A stretch of DNA of 64,000 nucleotides from Athripsodes cinereus (GCA_947579605.1 OX388325.1:9171572-9235571); one strand, 5' to 3'. Shown: positions 53,544 through 63,297, numbered from the stretch's first letter. A program made the numbers and translations. The notes: generated from the letters alone by a model not told the origin.

Positions 53544-56500
53544 TTGAAGAGAGACCCACCTCCACCCGGATATCTCAGGAGTTGTGAACTCCTATTTATC
53601 CGCATAATTAAACTAAATTTGTCCTCACGGGCGGGCCATTGGGCAGTCCTGAAGGGCCAACCGGCCAAAACCGCCATCGTGGGAATCTTTTAAGCAACAC
53701 TCTCTCTTCAATGTCCCCTTTGAAAGATGTTTATTTAATAAAATATAAAATAATAACAATGTAGTAAAAAAAAAATAAGAATACATAGAACAGGACAAGA
53801 ATAACACAAGTAATAAAACAGAAATAATATCGAATAAATGAATTATGTGTACAGATTGGTAGTAACAGAAGGCCGAGGTGAGGTGTCCAGAAACATGTTA
53901 ATTGGCGTTCCGAGGGCGCGAGCCCGAGAGCCACCAGTGCCTGAATGGTGTGAAAACATTAAACCCTCCCAAAAGGGACATACCTCCCAAACCTACTCTC
54001 CACCAAGGGAGACAGGACGACACAACGAAAACACGAGTTCGCTATCGCGCCAACGCCGCAATGGGCAAAATCAACCCTAAGACCCTTCCACGTCAGGCGG
54101 GGGTAAACCCGGCTGACGCAAAAGCTCCCAACGAGATACCCACACATCCACAAACACCAAAAATGCTTTAAGGTTTCTCGGGCATTGCAGAACCTCCCCA
54201 AACCATATTGGTCTGGGAGTGTCTTCACTCATATCGTCTATCATTACATCTCTAGCATCATTCATCACGGAGCACTCCCATAGGATGTGCCCAGCATACT
54301 GCGCCCCCAACCCACAAACACACCACGGATTCTCCGCTAGGCCAAGGTCATATAACCTGCCTTTTAGATCACCGTGGCCCGTAACAAGCTGGACGGCATG
54401 GTGATTGAGGGAAAGGAATCGCCTCTTCATTCTCTCACATACATCAGGGAGAAAACTGTAGACCAATCTAGCAGTTCTCCCCCGATCCCACCTATCTTGC
54501 CAAACTTCAAAAGTCCTCTTTCGAATCACGCCGATTGCCCTACTAAATCCTCTGGTCCCAGGCTCCGCATGAACAGAGATTCCGAGATGTTCAACACTGC
54601 CGTCAGCCTTGAGCTTGCGCCTGGCTACACCATCTAAAATTTCTAAATCTGCGGGCAACACACCAGCAATGACGGGGAGGCCATCGCTAGCAGCCGTTCG
54701 ATACGCACCGGTGACGGCGAGCAGGGGGAGTCTCTGTCCCCTCAAGACCGCCGCGGACACAGAACCAACCTCAAGACGATGCGACCAAACACGAGCACCA
54801 TAGGTGACCTGAGCCACATACGTCGCCCGATAAATGGTACGCACAGTCCCCGCTTTAAGGCCCCATGTACCACGACTGAGTCTGCGTAAAGTATGAAATA
54901 ACACTCCCGCTTTTTCGGCAGTCGCTCGCACGTGTGGAAGAAAGGTGAAGCCCCTGTCAAGGACAACCCCCAGGTATCGGACTTCATCGACAACCCTGAC
55001 AGGATGCCCATCCATCCGAAGCACCGGGTTCCTGCCCCTTCCCAGCACACCCTTCAACCACAGCGCGGAGGTCTTGCTCGGCGAGAAAACAAGCCTGTTC
55101 ACCCTGCCCCACGTCAAGATGCGATCTATCGCGATTCTAAACTTGCCCTCGATTGCACCTCTCGTATCTCCGGAGAGTAAGAGAAGCGCATCGTCAGCAT
55201 ATGCAAAAATGGTGCACCCAGGCGGCAACTCCATCCTCAGAAGGTCATCAAACAAGACATTCCAAAGAAACGGTCCAAGAACCGATCCCTGTGGGCAGCC
55301 CATGGTGACCTCCCTCTCAACCAAATGCCCTGCGTGGTGGATTACCACTGACCTTTCGCTGAAGTAGCTGCAGACTATGTTATACAGCCAGCGGGGGCAA
55401 CCCCGTATCCTCAGCTTGGCCAGGATAAGAGGCCACCACGCATTGTCAAACGCCCCAGCTATATCCAAGAAGACACCCAGCACATTCTTTTCTCTTCTTT
55501 CATCCTTCCATTTCAGACAAGCTTCGATGGCATGCTCAGTAGAGAGACCCTGGCTGAAACCAAACTGTTTAGGACTTCCCGGCGTCAGAGCCGATCCAAG
55601 CCGGTTCCTCACCAAAATCTCAAGGATTTTGCCAAAGGAAGGCAGCAGGGTAATCGGTCTGTACGCCTTGAGATCCGACAGAGGCTTGTCATTGCCTTTG
55701 GGTATCACTCTGAGCAAACCTTTCTTCCATACTTTTGGGAAAACACCCTCTTTCATACAACACTGGAAAAGCTGCAGCATCTCCGCTGGACAACTCTTCC
55801 AGACGTTTTTGACTATCATACCATTCAGTCTGTCAATCCCTGGGGCCTTTTTTGGACCTAATGTTTTGATGATTCCATTCAATTCGCTGTGAGTCACGAC
55901 GCTTGCAGCATCTATAGTCTCACGAGCGTTAGGGCAGCGCACCAGAACACGCAACCCTGCATGAAACGGGCTGTCCGTGGACGTCGAGTCAAGCGGCACT
56001 AACCCATCCAAGAGGGCCCTTAGTGTGTCATCAATGCACACAGTTTCACTACCGCCAGCTACAATGCTAGTAAGATAATGATCGGCGGACCTCTTGGTCT
56101 TGACAGCTGTACGCGTCACGGACCAAGGGTCGGCGTTTCCGGTTTCTGTAATCCACTCCTTCCAGGCCGAGGTCTTTGAATGCCTTATGGCCATATGGTA
56201 GGAGCCCCTCGCACGCTGAAGCGACTCAAGGAGACACTTGCCAGCGGGAGAGTCCCGCATGACGCTACCCTTTCTAACAGGACCATAGGCCCTTTCGGCT
56301 GACTTAAATTGACGTCGCAGGACCGTGAGTTCTGGTGTCCACCAATTGGTGGACTTTTTTCCCCCAGGCCTACATTTACCCAGCACCTCGGTAGCAACTT
56401 GAACTACCGCTGAGTTAAACTTTTCCCCAAGTGATTCGGCACCTTCACACTTCCACAAAGCAAAATCTCTCACTTCAACTTTCAAAGCAAAACCAAAGAG

Positions 56501-57359
56501 TTCCCAATCAGCATTCGAGCAGCGAAAGCTCCAGAGACCGTATGGATCAACCCCGAGCAAACCACCAACCGACCAAGTGATAAGCCGATGGTCGCTCGAA
56601 ACCTCACCAACGTGAACCCTCCAATTAAAGAGCTCCGTACACAGATCATCGGTGCAAAGCGTAAGATCAATCCAGCTCTCACCCATAGGCCCGGCAAACG
56701 TGGCAGGTTGTCCCGCAACATTGAGAATGCAGAGCCCCATCGAAGATATGAAATCTGCGACGGGACCACCACTCCCGGAGCGATCAGTGCCAGGTCTGTC
56801 GTACCAAAGGGGAGAACGTGCATTAAAGTCACCGGCCACAATGACCGGCCTACCCCTGAGAACTTCCAGTGCTCGTCTCAAACCCTGCAGGTGACGGCCC
56901 ACATTATCCGAGAATTTGAAGTAAACAGATATAAGGAATATTTCACGTCCTCCAATTCGGACACACACACAACAGCGAAACTCATCAGACAGCCCATCCA
57001 AAAGCAACGGCTGTACCTTGCTGGTATCGATAAGGAAACCCGCCATGGGCTTGCTACCCTTGTCAACTATGGCAAGGGGCAATTCAGCGCCATCGAGGAT
57101 TACTCTACTAAAAAGATGCTCTTGTATGAAAACAATCGGAAGAGAACTATTCGATACGTGTCTGACCAGGTCAATGGCAGACGCACGAGATCGTCCCAAG
57201 TTAATCTGACCCAACACAACGGAAACGCGCTTAGCCATCGTAATTCGTTGACATCGCTACCCTGTCTATGGCGGCCCGTAGAGCAGGACAATCCCTGTCT
57301 CCCGTGGGGTGGGCCGCATTCTTTTTGAAGCGTGTGCACGTGGCACACACGCTCCTCTC
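53544..57359 (-). mobile_element. R1-clade LINE inserted in the Jockey endonuclease
   Basis: 3816 bp, minus strand, bounded by a 13-bp duplication. About 120 bp precede ORF2 and no ORF1 is present, so the element is 5'-truncated just before ORF2. The 3' UTR has GGATAAATAGGAGTTCACAA, CTCCTGAGATATCCGGGTGG and ends TCTCTCTTCAATG, with no poly-A. The fragment at 63641-63690 ends at the same place, supporting the 3' boundary. Confidence 0.9.
54077..57238 (-). CDS. R1-clade ORF2: apurinic-type endonuclease and reverse transcriptase, intact
   Basis: A 1053-residue open frame without stop or frameshift. It would nick target DNA and reverse-transcribe the element RNA there. Endonuclease (residues 1-225): QINLGRS at 11-17, QEHLF at 39, GDFNARSPLW at 136 and SSDHRL at 214, with the Asn, Glu, Asp and His positions expected for catalysis. 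Reverse transcriptase (about 460-760): AYRPITLLPSFGKILE, GVFLDIAGAFDNA, MGCPQGSVLGPFLWN and FAYADDALLL with the Asp pair at 682-683. The C-terminal region has C973, C975, H984 and C989, an R1-type zinc knuckle, and ends VFVDVWVSRWELLRQPG. ORF1 is absent. GC content and codon use are higher than in the flanking DNA, consistent with a foreign, recent insertion. It resembles R1, TRAS and SART group proteins; the target here is not rDNA or TTAGG. Confidence 0.9.
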   Translation of the reverse strand: MAKRVSVVLGQINLGRSRASAIDLVRHVSNSSLPIVFIQEHLFSRVILDGAELPLAIVDKGSKPMAGFLIDTSKVQPLLLDGLSDEFRCCVCVRIGGREIFLISVYFKFSDNVGRHLQGLRRALEVLRGRPVIVAGDFNARSPLWYDRPGTDRSGSGGPVADFISSMGLCILNVAGQPATFAGPMGESWIDLTLCTDDLCTELFNWRVHVGEVSSDHRLITWSVGGLLGVDPYGLWSFRCSNADWELFGFALKVEVRDFALWKCEGAESLGEKFNSAVVQVATEVLGKCRPGGKKSTNWWTPELTVLRRQFKSAERAYGPVRKGSVMRDSPAGKCLLESLQRARGSYHMAIRHSKTSAWKEWITETGNADPWSVTRTAVKTKRSADHYLTSIVAGGSETVCIDDTLRALLDGLVPLDSTSTDSPFHAGLRVLVRCPNARETIDAASVVTHSELNGIIKTLGPKKAPGIDRLNGMIVKNVWKSCPAEMLQLFQCCMKEGVFPKVWKKGLLRVIPKGNDKPLSDLKAYRPITLLPSFGKILEILVRNRLGSALTPGSPKQFGFSQGLSTEHAIEACLKWKDERREKNVLGVFLDIAGAFDNAWWPLILAKLRIRGCPRWLYNIVCSYFSERSVVIHHAGHLVEREVTMGCPQGSVLGPFLWNVLFDDLLRMELPPGCTIFAYADDALLLLSGDTRGAIEGKFRIAIDRILTWGRVNRLVFSPSKTSALWLKGVLGRGRNPVLRMDGHPVRVVDEVRYLGVVLDRGFTFLPHVRATAEKAGVLFHTLRRLSRGTWGLKAGTVRTIYRATYVAQVTYGARVWSHRLEVGSVSAAVLRGQRLPLLAVTGAYRTAASDGLPVIAGVLPADLEILDGVARRKLKADGSVEHLGISVHAEPGTRGFSRAIGVIRKRTFEVWQDRWDRGRTARLVYSFLPDVCERMKRRFLSLNHHAVQLVTGHGDLKGRLYDLGLAENPWCVCGLGAQYAGHILWECSVMNDARDVMIDDMSEDTPRPIWFGEVLQCPRNLKAFLVFVDVWVSRWELLRQPGLPPPDVEGS

Positions 57360-57372
57360 ATAGAGAGAAACA
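57360..57372. repeat. Target-site duplication, 5' side of R1-clade insertion
   Basis: ATAGAGAGAAACA, identical to 53531-53543. Confidence 0.85.
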
Positions 57373-57792
57373 AAAGAAAATCCTGATATAGGTATCTATT
57401 GCAACTGCCTGGAAATCAATACGTTTTGGCAGAAGAATTTGGGTAAAGAGCTTATAAGCAAGGCTGTTCCCCCCCTCCCGTCGATACGATCATCTCGGAC
57501 AATATTGTATCCAGGGATATTGAATGGAACACCTGGAGGAAATCAAGTTTCTGATATTGCTGCAAGACCTGCTTTGTTTTGGTGTAGTAGAGATTTAACT
57601 TCACACTTATTAGAGACAGCACTTCTGCTGTTCCACTGAAGAATAGTGAATTTTTTAAAATTATTGATGTGAGTTGTCATTGTTAAAACTGTTAAATGTT
57701 GTGAGTAAAGAAGAAATTGAGGCAACGATGGACGGTAGAGAATTGGGCTGTGAGAGTATCTGAAGGAGAATTTGTACTATTGGAGCTATTAA

Positions 57793-58917
57793 TTATTGGA
57801 TATTTTGAGTGTTGAAAGTAGACGGAACATCAGAAGTGCTGTTTAAAGCACACCCATGGGTTTGATGCCTGGCCATTTTTATAAAAGAGGAGATTTTCAT
57901 GGTTTTTAAGATGTAAATTTTCATTTGAAGTTTTTGGGATGGGTTTTCATTTTTATAAATTATGGTTGTGTTATAAGAACTAGTCCATGGAATTGAGGTA
58001 GTCTTTTCTGCGTAGGTTGTTTTAGCTGTAGGGTGGCGGGCAATTGCTTCTTTACATGAGATGCTTTCTGAGGCTATAGTTTGTTTTATATTCCTTTGAC
58101 GATTGAGTTCTGGGCATGTCAAGCTAGATGCACTGTGGGGTCCTTCACAATTTACACATTTGATGGTGGTTGACAAACATTCTTCGCCGAAGTGAGCCTC
58201 ACCGCATTTGAAACATCGAGGGGTTGATCGGCACTGATTTTTTTGATGTCCATATCTACAGCAACCAAAACAGAGAACTGTGGGAAAGATGTATTGTTCC
58301 GTTTTCAAAGCATTATGGAAAAGGTAAACATATTCAGGTAGTCTTTGTCCTTCGAAAGTCAGCACAACTGTTCTGGATGGACTCCACATTACCGACCCGG
58401 AAGAGGTATCTTTGTAGTTTAAGCGGCGCGCTCTGATAATTTTGCCGAAACCGTACGGTACTTCTGCCATTTCTAAAATTTCTTCTATAGTTACATCTGT
58501 GAAAATCCCTCTTACTAAGGCTAGTTTTGTTACCTTAAAAGAAGGTATATAGGCTTTGAAGTTGTTCAAGGTCACACATTCGGAATTCAAAAAGTTATTT
58601 GCTGCTAAAGCTGACCCAAATGATGGAGAAATCTTATTTCTGACCTCAACTTTAACTCCACCTGGCGCTACGCCGGGAACTCTAGAATTATGGAGAAGTT
58701 TTCCAAAAGCCATGGGATAGATCGGTTTATTAGAGTCCTGGTGTTGAATAAACACTAGAAAAGGTCCTGTAGCATTATTATTATACAATGTTACTTTGAC
58801 CTCATTCGAAGCATTTGAAACGGAAGGAGTCAAAAGAGGCAATTTACTGGGCGATTGATACTCATCTGGAGATCTCGGTCTTTTCCTAGGGTCAGGAGGC
58901 TCCATTGGAGCCTCCAT
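57793..58917 (-). CDS. Jockey ORF1 (Gag-like nucleic-acid-binding protein)
   Basis: 374 residues, uninterrupted. It would coat element RNA in the retrotransposition particle (family knowledge). The N-terminus is PDPRKRPRSPDEYQSPSKLP, then a central region with FKVTKLALVRGIFTDVTIEE. Three zinc knuckles follow: CFGCCRYGHQKNQC, CFKCGEAHFGEEC and CVNCEGPHSASSLTC. This is the usual Jockey ORF1 order. It is followed by the ORF2 endonuclease start after about 70 bases. Although this frame is open, the partner ORF2 is broken, so the copy is non-autonomous. Confidence 0.85.
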   Translation of the reverse strand: MEAPMEPPDPRKRPRSPDEYQSPSKLPLLTPSVSNASNEVKVTLYNNNATGPFLVFIQHQDSNKPIYPMAFGKLLHNSRVPGVAPGGVKVEVRNKISPSFGSALAANNFLNSECVTLNNFKAYIPSFKVTKLALVRGIFTDVTIEEILEMAEVPYGFGKIIRARRLNYKDTSSGSVMWSPSRTVVLTFEGQRLPEYVYLFHNALKTEQYIFPTVLCFGCCRYGHQKNQCRSTPRCFKCGEAHFGEECLSTTIKCVNCEGPHSASSLTCPELNRQRNIKQTIASESISCKEAIARHPTAKTTYAEKTTSIPWTSSYNTTIIYKNENPSQKLQMKIYILKTMKISSFIKMARHQTHGCALNSTSDVPSTFNTQNIQ

Positions 58918-58990
58918 AGTCGATGGTTCTTGATTATGAAGATTATTAAAATTTAAATATCAAATTTCAAATAGAACACTATGTTGATGA

Positions 58991-59319
58991 ACAATTGTAT
59001 GTATTGAAAACAACACTGATTACAATTATTGATGAATCAACATTTTTTTGCACACACTATCCACAACTGTTTATAATTACTATCTTGATGTAAATAATTT
59101 AAAACACTTTGCAAGCACGTTGCTAAGCAAACAACCATATAAAATATTACCTATATATTTTTTCCTTTTAATTGTGGAATACGCCTCTTACTTTTTATGT
59201 AAGTTTTTCAGTTTCTACTGTAAAAGGTTGTAGTTATTCACAAAACGACACTTAATATTTCGTCAATTGTGGTATTCTTTCCAATTTTATAATACTTTTG
59301 ACAATTGGCGATAAACTCA
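58991..59319. other. Unassigned stretch between Jockey ORF1 and the piggyBac fragment
   Basis: AT-rich. A GGCGATAAACTCATC string near 59304 resembles the family C repeats. Nothing else is supported. Confidence 0.4.
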
Positions 59320-60070
59320 TCAAATATTTTTGAGATAGCTGCAGCGACGTCTGACTGTTTTCTTTGGGCTGGGAAGATTTATGAGAATCATCGCAAAACG
59401 TTCTTTAGACATCACTCCTCTAAAGATATCCCTTTCAGTCTCGTTGGTAGCAAACAATGCATTTATGTCTTCTTCGTTAGATTTGAAAGCTGCACTAAAA
59501 ATCAACAATCCAATAAATGCATCCAACTCGACAGAATCTATGTCTTTTAGTCCAGACTTACATTGCCGCTTATATTTCTCTCTCGTCAATTCTAATCTTT
59601 GGTTTGTGTTTTCTATAATTAGACTTTTGATAGTGTCAGTTATCAGCAAACCAAATAATTGGAAAGGTGAACTACCAGGTGGAAAATCAATGGTGGCTAT
59701 TGGAGTCACGATGTTGTGCGCGGGTGTGCGTATGGTCCTTGATGGCCCTTCTGCAGACCATTTCATGCAACGTCTTTTGCCATAATAGTATTTTTACGAC
59801 GTTGAGATATATAACTCTCATTATCCCTGTCTCTCTGATCGCTAACCTGGATGTCAGTTTGCCTTGCTTCAGAACCAGTTCGTCTGGAAACATATGTAAA
59901 TGGAATGTTGTCTTGAGAAGAGGCAGAATCTGAACCACGAGCAGGAGCCTCTTCATCATCATCCTCGGAAGACAAAACGCGATTCGGCTAAATGTAGTTA
60001 TTTTCATCCGCCGATGATTCTTTGTCAGATTCACGAAGCCAAGATTCGATCCTTTCTTAGTTATTGGCAC
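59320..60070 (-). pseudogene. piggyBac-like transposase, N-terminal fragment
   Basis: On the minus strand, an acidic N-terminus (MSSEDDDEEAPARGSDSASS) changes frame near 59770. It continues KWSAEGPSRTIRTPAHN, SPFQLFGLLITDTIKSLIIE, VELDAFIGLLIFSAAFKSNE and FRGVMSKERFAMILINL. The AFIGLLI...K...MS.RF..IL order is the DDE_Tnp_1_7 N-terminal part of piggyBac transposases. It stops before the catalytic aspartates. Two similar strings, ACGTACCGCATACGTA (60179) and ACGTACCACATACGTA (60273), lie upstream. Non-functional: frameshift and no catalytic domain. Confidence 0.75.
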
Positions 60071-60400
60071 AATTCGTCCAAACCCGTAATTTTTTTAGAA
60101 GTAGCTGGCTCAGAAGAAAACTTGACCACTTGCAAAACAGTAATCACAATCTTTAAAAAAATTACACTTATACTGACGCTACGTACCGCATACGTAGGGT
60201 CATCAAACTCACCTACTTAGGGACGTTCCACGTGTCCTCTCTCTCGCACTGCACACGAGTCCGTTTGCATGACGTACCACATACGTACATCAGTGGTTGA
60301 AGTTTAAATCTCTATTATGTATTACACATATTTCTAAAATAAAGCAAAAATCAAACATAAAACAAATTTAAATCAAATTGAAAAAAGCGGGAAACAAAAA

Positions 60401-61421
60401 TAATCGACTGTTTAGATTATAAATACTGATGATCTTCAACTGGATCTTTTGTTATCACAAAAGCTGGTAGATTTTGCAGCACTTTGGTTGTTTCTGCTCT
60501 TTCAGTGTTTGTAAATTTTGTTATTTTGTCTGTGTTGGTCTTTTAATAATTGACTGTTTAAATTATAAATACTGATGATCTTCAACTGGATCTTTTGTTA
60601 TCACAAAAGCTGGTAGATTGTGCAGCACTTTGGTTGTTTCTGCTCTTTCAGTATTTGCAAATTTTGTTATTTTGTCTGTGTTGGTCTTTCAAAGATTGAC
60701 TGTTTAAATTATAAATACTGATGATCTTCAACTGGATCTTTTGTTATCACAAAAGCTGATAGATTTTGCAGCACTTTGGTTGTTTCTGCTCTTTCAGTGT
60801 TTGTAAAAGTTGTTATTTTGTCTGTGTTGGTCTTTTAATAATTGACTATTTAGATTATAAATACTGATGACCTTCAACTGGATCTTTTGTTATCACAAAA
60901 AATGGTAGATTTTGCAGCATATTGGTTGTTTCTGCTCTTTCTGTGTTTGGAAATTTTGTTATTTTGTCTGTGTTAGTCTTTTAATAATTGACTGTTTAAA
61001 TTATAAATACTGATGATCTTCAACTGGATCTTTTGTTATCACAAAAGCTGGTAGATTGTGCAGCACTTTGGTTGTTTCTGCTCTTTCAGTATTTGCAAAT
61101 TTTGTTATTTTGTCTGTGTTGGTCTTTCAAAGATTGACTGTTTAAATTATAAATACTGATGATCTTCAACTGGATCTTTTGTTATCACAAAAGCTGATAG
61201 ATTTTGCAGCACTTTGGTTGTTTCTGCTCTTTCAGTGTTTGTAAATTTTGTTATTTTGTCTGTGTTGGTTTTTAATAATTGACTGTTTAAATTATAAATA
61301 CTGATGATCTTCAACTGGATCTTTTGTTATCACAAAAAAATGGTAGATTTTGCAGCATATTGGTTGTTTCTGCTCTTTCAGTGTTTGTAAATTTTGTTAT
61401 TTTGTCTGTGGTCGTCTTTTT
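60401..61421. repeat. Seven-copy 146-bp satellite with trimeric higher-order pattern
   Basis: GATCTTCAACTGGATCTTTT (once GACC) begins at 60431, 60577, 60723, 60869, 61015, 61161 and 61306. Units 2 and 5 share GATTGTGCAGCAC and CTTTCAAAGATTG; units 3 and 6 share AAAGCTGATAGATT; units 4 and 7 share AATGGTAGATTTTGCAGCAT. The last three units therefore repeat the previous three at about 438 bp. No coding potential. Confidence 0.9.
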
Positions 61422-61599
61422 TTTGGTTGAACAAAAACGCAATTGAGGTTTAATGTACTTTTTAAATTTAGTTAGAATTATGACGTGGCTCGTCTACAAG
61501 GTTATTGATTACATTCAGATGAACATTCAACGTGTTCGTAGTTCCTGCATTCAAAGAGTCGATGTTTAGAGAAGTTAATTTATTAATTGTTTTTAACTT

Positions 61600-61945
61600 T
61601 ATTTGTCAGATATTTCAGGAGTCCAAGGACTCCTATTTATCTGTTTAGGTGACAATTTATTTATCTTTTAACTCTCTCTAGTCTGTCAGTACTATTATGC
61701 CAGTGCTGGCATCTCCGACCCTACCATGTCAGTGGGCGGGGGACCCGGCTGACGTAGCAGATCCCATCTCGAAACCCACTCATCCACGAATGCATTGAAT
61801 TGTGAAGCGTTTGTGGCATTTAAAAACACTTCCCCAAACCAGGTGGGTCGAGGAGTGTCAACAGTCATACCCAGAATCATTTCCTCTCTTGCATCCATCA
61901 TCAAAGGACATTCCCAAAGGAGATGTTCAGCATATTGATAATTGT
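61600..61945 (-). mobile_element. R1-clade LINE 3' fragment
   Basis: On the minus strand it encodes EEMILGMTVDTPRPTWFGEV, then FLNATNASQFNAFVDEWVSR and WDLLRQPGPPP, matching the ORF2 end of the intact element. The 3' UTR with ATAGGAGTCCTTGGACTCCT and GAAATATCTGAC follows. No insertion splits this copy. Confidence 0.85.
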
Positions 61946-62097
61946 TTTTTATATATTTTTACTCAATTCACTCTTTTTTTATTTGTTCTTATAATATCAT
62001 GAATATTTTGGATGTCATCAGCAGCTTAGCTCCAGTTACATTGTTATCTGTTACTGTAGTCGACTGTACCAACTGGACTGTGTCGACTGGAACAATA

Positions 62098-62457
62098 TTA
62101 TGCAACACAATATAACCAATATGTTAACATATCAGTTTGTGCTGTATCAAATCCTGACAAGTAGGTACATGTATACCTATGCCAACAAATGTTGCACATT
62201 TGGCAACAATTCATATTTTTAATGCTTTTTATTACTTGTAATTTATTAGTACAGTTTTTTGTTACATCATAGCATGCACATTTTTGATCACGCCCCTTCT
62301 TTCTTGAGGCATGGATTTCAGAAATACAAGCTGAACTGTTATTAGCAACAGGAACAGTTATGATGCGATCTTTTTTTGTTGGATCAGGAGCGTCTTTTCT
62401 CCTATAAAAATTGACAGTTATACAACCATCAACATCACCACTAAAATCAATATCCAA
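62098..62457 (-). other. Unrecognised Cys-rich open frame, probably an element fragment
   Basis: 119 residues on the minus strand with DIDFSGDVDGCITVNFYRR, KKDRIITVPVANNSSACISE and a Cys-rich end containing CACYDVTKNC and CCQMCNICWHRYTC. The CxC...C spacing looks zinc-binding. A second minus-strand stretch, 62786-62598, encodes ERKKLKRLDKAVKHLIN and may be its upstream part, separated by stops. Family unknown; most likely a decayed transposon gene. Confidence 0.35.
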
Positions 62458-62582
62458 ATTTGCAGTTGAGTCATTGAATCACTTAAAATTCCATCAGCTT
62501 TACTTTAGCTGTGACATCCATCACATTATTAACATAATGATCGTAAACTTCTTGGATTTTTGGATCGAAAGGTGATATATCA

Positions 62583-62628
62583 CGTCAGCTACTCTGGTCA
62601 CATATTAATATTAATAAGATGTTTTACA
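62583..62628. repeat. 46-bp direct repeat, copy 1
   Basis: CACGTCAGCTACTCTGGTCA onward is repeated at 63092-63137 with one or two differences, 509 bases apart. Confidence 0.85.
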
Positions 62629-62817
62629 GCCTTGTCTAGGCGCTTTAATTTTTTTCTTTCCGAATAGACATATTTCAAAACTTTGTGCTTATGCATATTC
62701 ATTGAGGCCTGCTTCTTTGCGAAAACGATATGCCCATCTTTCGTAATTTTTAGAATATTGATTAACAAAATATTTTCCAAAGTCATATGTGTCAGGATCC
62801 CCTGACAACATATCTGG

Positions 62818-63016
62818 GGCCTGAGTCAATAACACACTTTCGCGTCACGTTCCCGCTCCGTTAGCGTTCGGGTGCAGACGATGTTGCGCCAAAGTGTTAA
62901 TTTTCGTAACTATTGTGCATCTTAGCAACGAAATTGACACTTGCTTGCAACTTCGTCTATACTCGAACGTTAACGGAGCGGGAACGTGACGTGAAAGTGT
63001 GTTATTGACTCAGGCC
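62818..63016. mobile_element. Hairpin MITE with about 53-bp terminal inverted repeats
   Basis: 199 bp: GGCCTGAGTCAATAACACAC at the left and its reverse complement at the right. The inverted repeat extends to CGTTAGCGTTCG / CGAACGTTAACG with two mismatches. TCTG lies within one base of each end, so a 4-bp duplication is possible but not exact. Superfamily undetermined. Confidence 0.8.
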
Positions 63017-63091
63017 TCTGTAGTGTTAAGTAACATATGTGTTAATTTTTCTTCTTCAGTTGACTGCTGTGGTACTTTTAATGCTTATAGG

Positions 63092-63137
63092 CACGTCAGC
63101 TACTCTGGTCACATATTAATATTAATAAGATGTTTAA
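63092..63137. repeat. 46-bp direct repeat, copy 2
   Basis: Partner of 62583-62628. The hairpin MITE lies between the two copies. Confidence 0.85.
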
Positions 63138-63221
63138 CTTATTATTCGACTTAATGTCGACGAGGTATATTGACACCTATTCAGAATTTTTCATTTTTAT
63201 GGCATTAAGAGGACAACCCTT

Positions 63222-63297
63222 AAGTTAATCACATATAGTAGTACTTAGTACACTGACTATCCCGCCTGTGGGAGATGTCGTGATAGTATAGATAGAT
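63222..63297 (+). repeat. RTE-tail short repeat (family A)
   Basis: TAGTACTTAGTACACTGACT, ATCCCGCCTGTGGGAGATGT, CGTGATAGTATAGATAGA. The hairpin CCCGC/GTGGG keeps pairing with one G-T pair. Confidence 0.65.

Larger units (their letters stand above)
51230..57725 (-). pseudogene. Jockey ORF2 (endonuclease-reverse transcriptase), broken
   Basis: The endonuclease starts FTILQWNSRSAVSNK and carries AAISET followed by a TGA where Trp is usual. After the R1 insertion it resumes with SLYLPPKTPFDN and LLLGDFNAHSPSWG. The linker region (52942-52440) includes APGVDLITYSMI. Reverse transcriptase motifs are KDPSLASSYRPITMSCCMIK, QLGFRRSKSCLDN, GLPQGSVLSPLLFNIYSADI and LQYADDLVIYGHH. A 131-bp segment is present three times (52043-52438), which shifts the frame. 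The last readable part is LGMILHRKLSWNSHIDYIVS. It is not functional because of the stop, the insertion, the frameshifting triplication and the missing end. Confidence 0.85.
51230..58990 (-). mobile_element. Jockey-type LINE, split by an R1-clade element and degenerate
   Basis: Order on the minus strand: ORF1 (58917-57793), start of ORF2 endonuclease (about 57678-57360), R1-clade insertion (57359-53544), then endonuclease remainder, reverse transcriptase and the cut end at 51230. Excluding the insertion it is about 3.9 kb. The C-terminal part and 3' UTR expected after the reverse transcriptase thumb are missing, so the 3' end was lost by deletion or rearrangement rather than ordinary 5' truncation. 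Confidence 0.85.

Noticed and set aside
55377..57328. Long plus-strand open frames (up to about 246 codons)
   Set aside because: They are antisense shadows of the GC-richer R1-clade ORF2 and show no domain.
60401..61421. CRISPR-like array
   Set aside because: Units are contiguous 146-bp tandem copies without unique spacers, in a eukaryotic genome.
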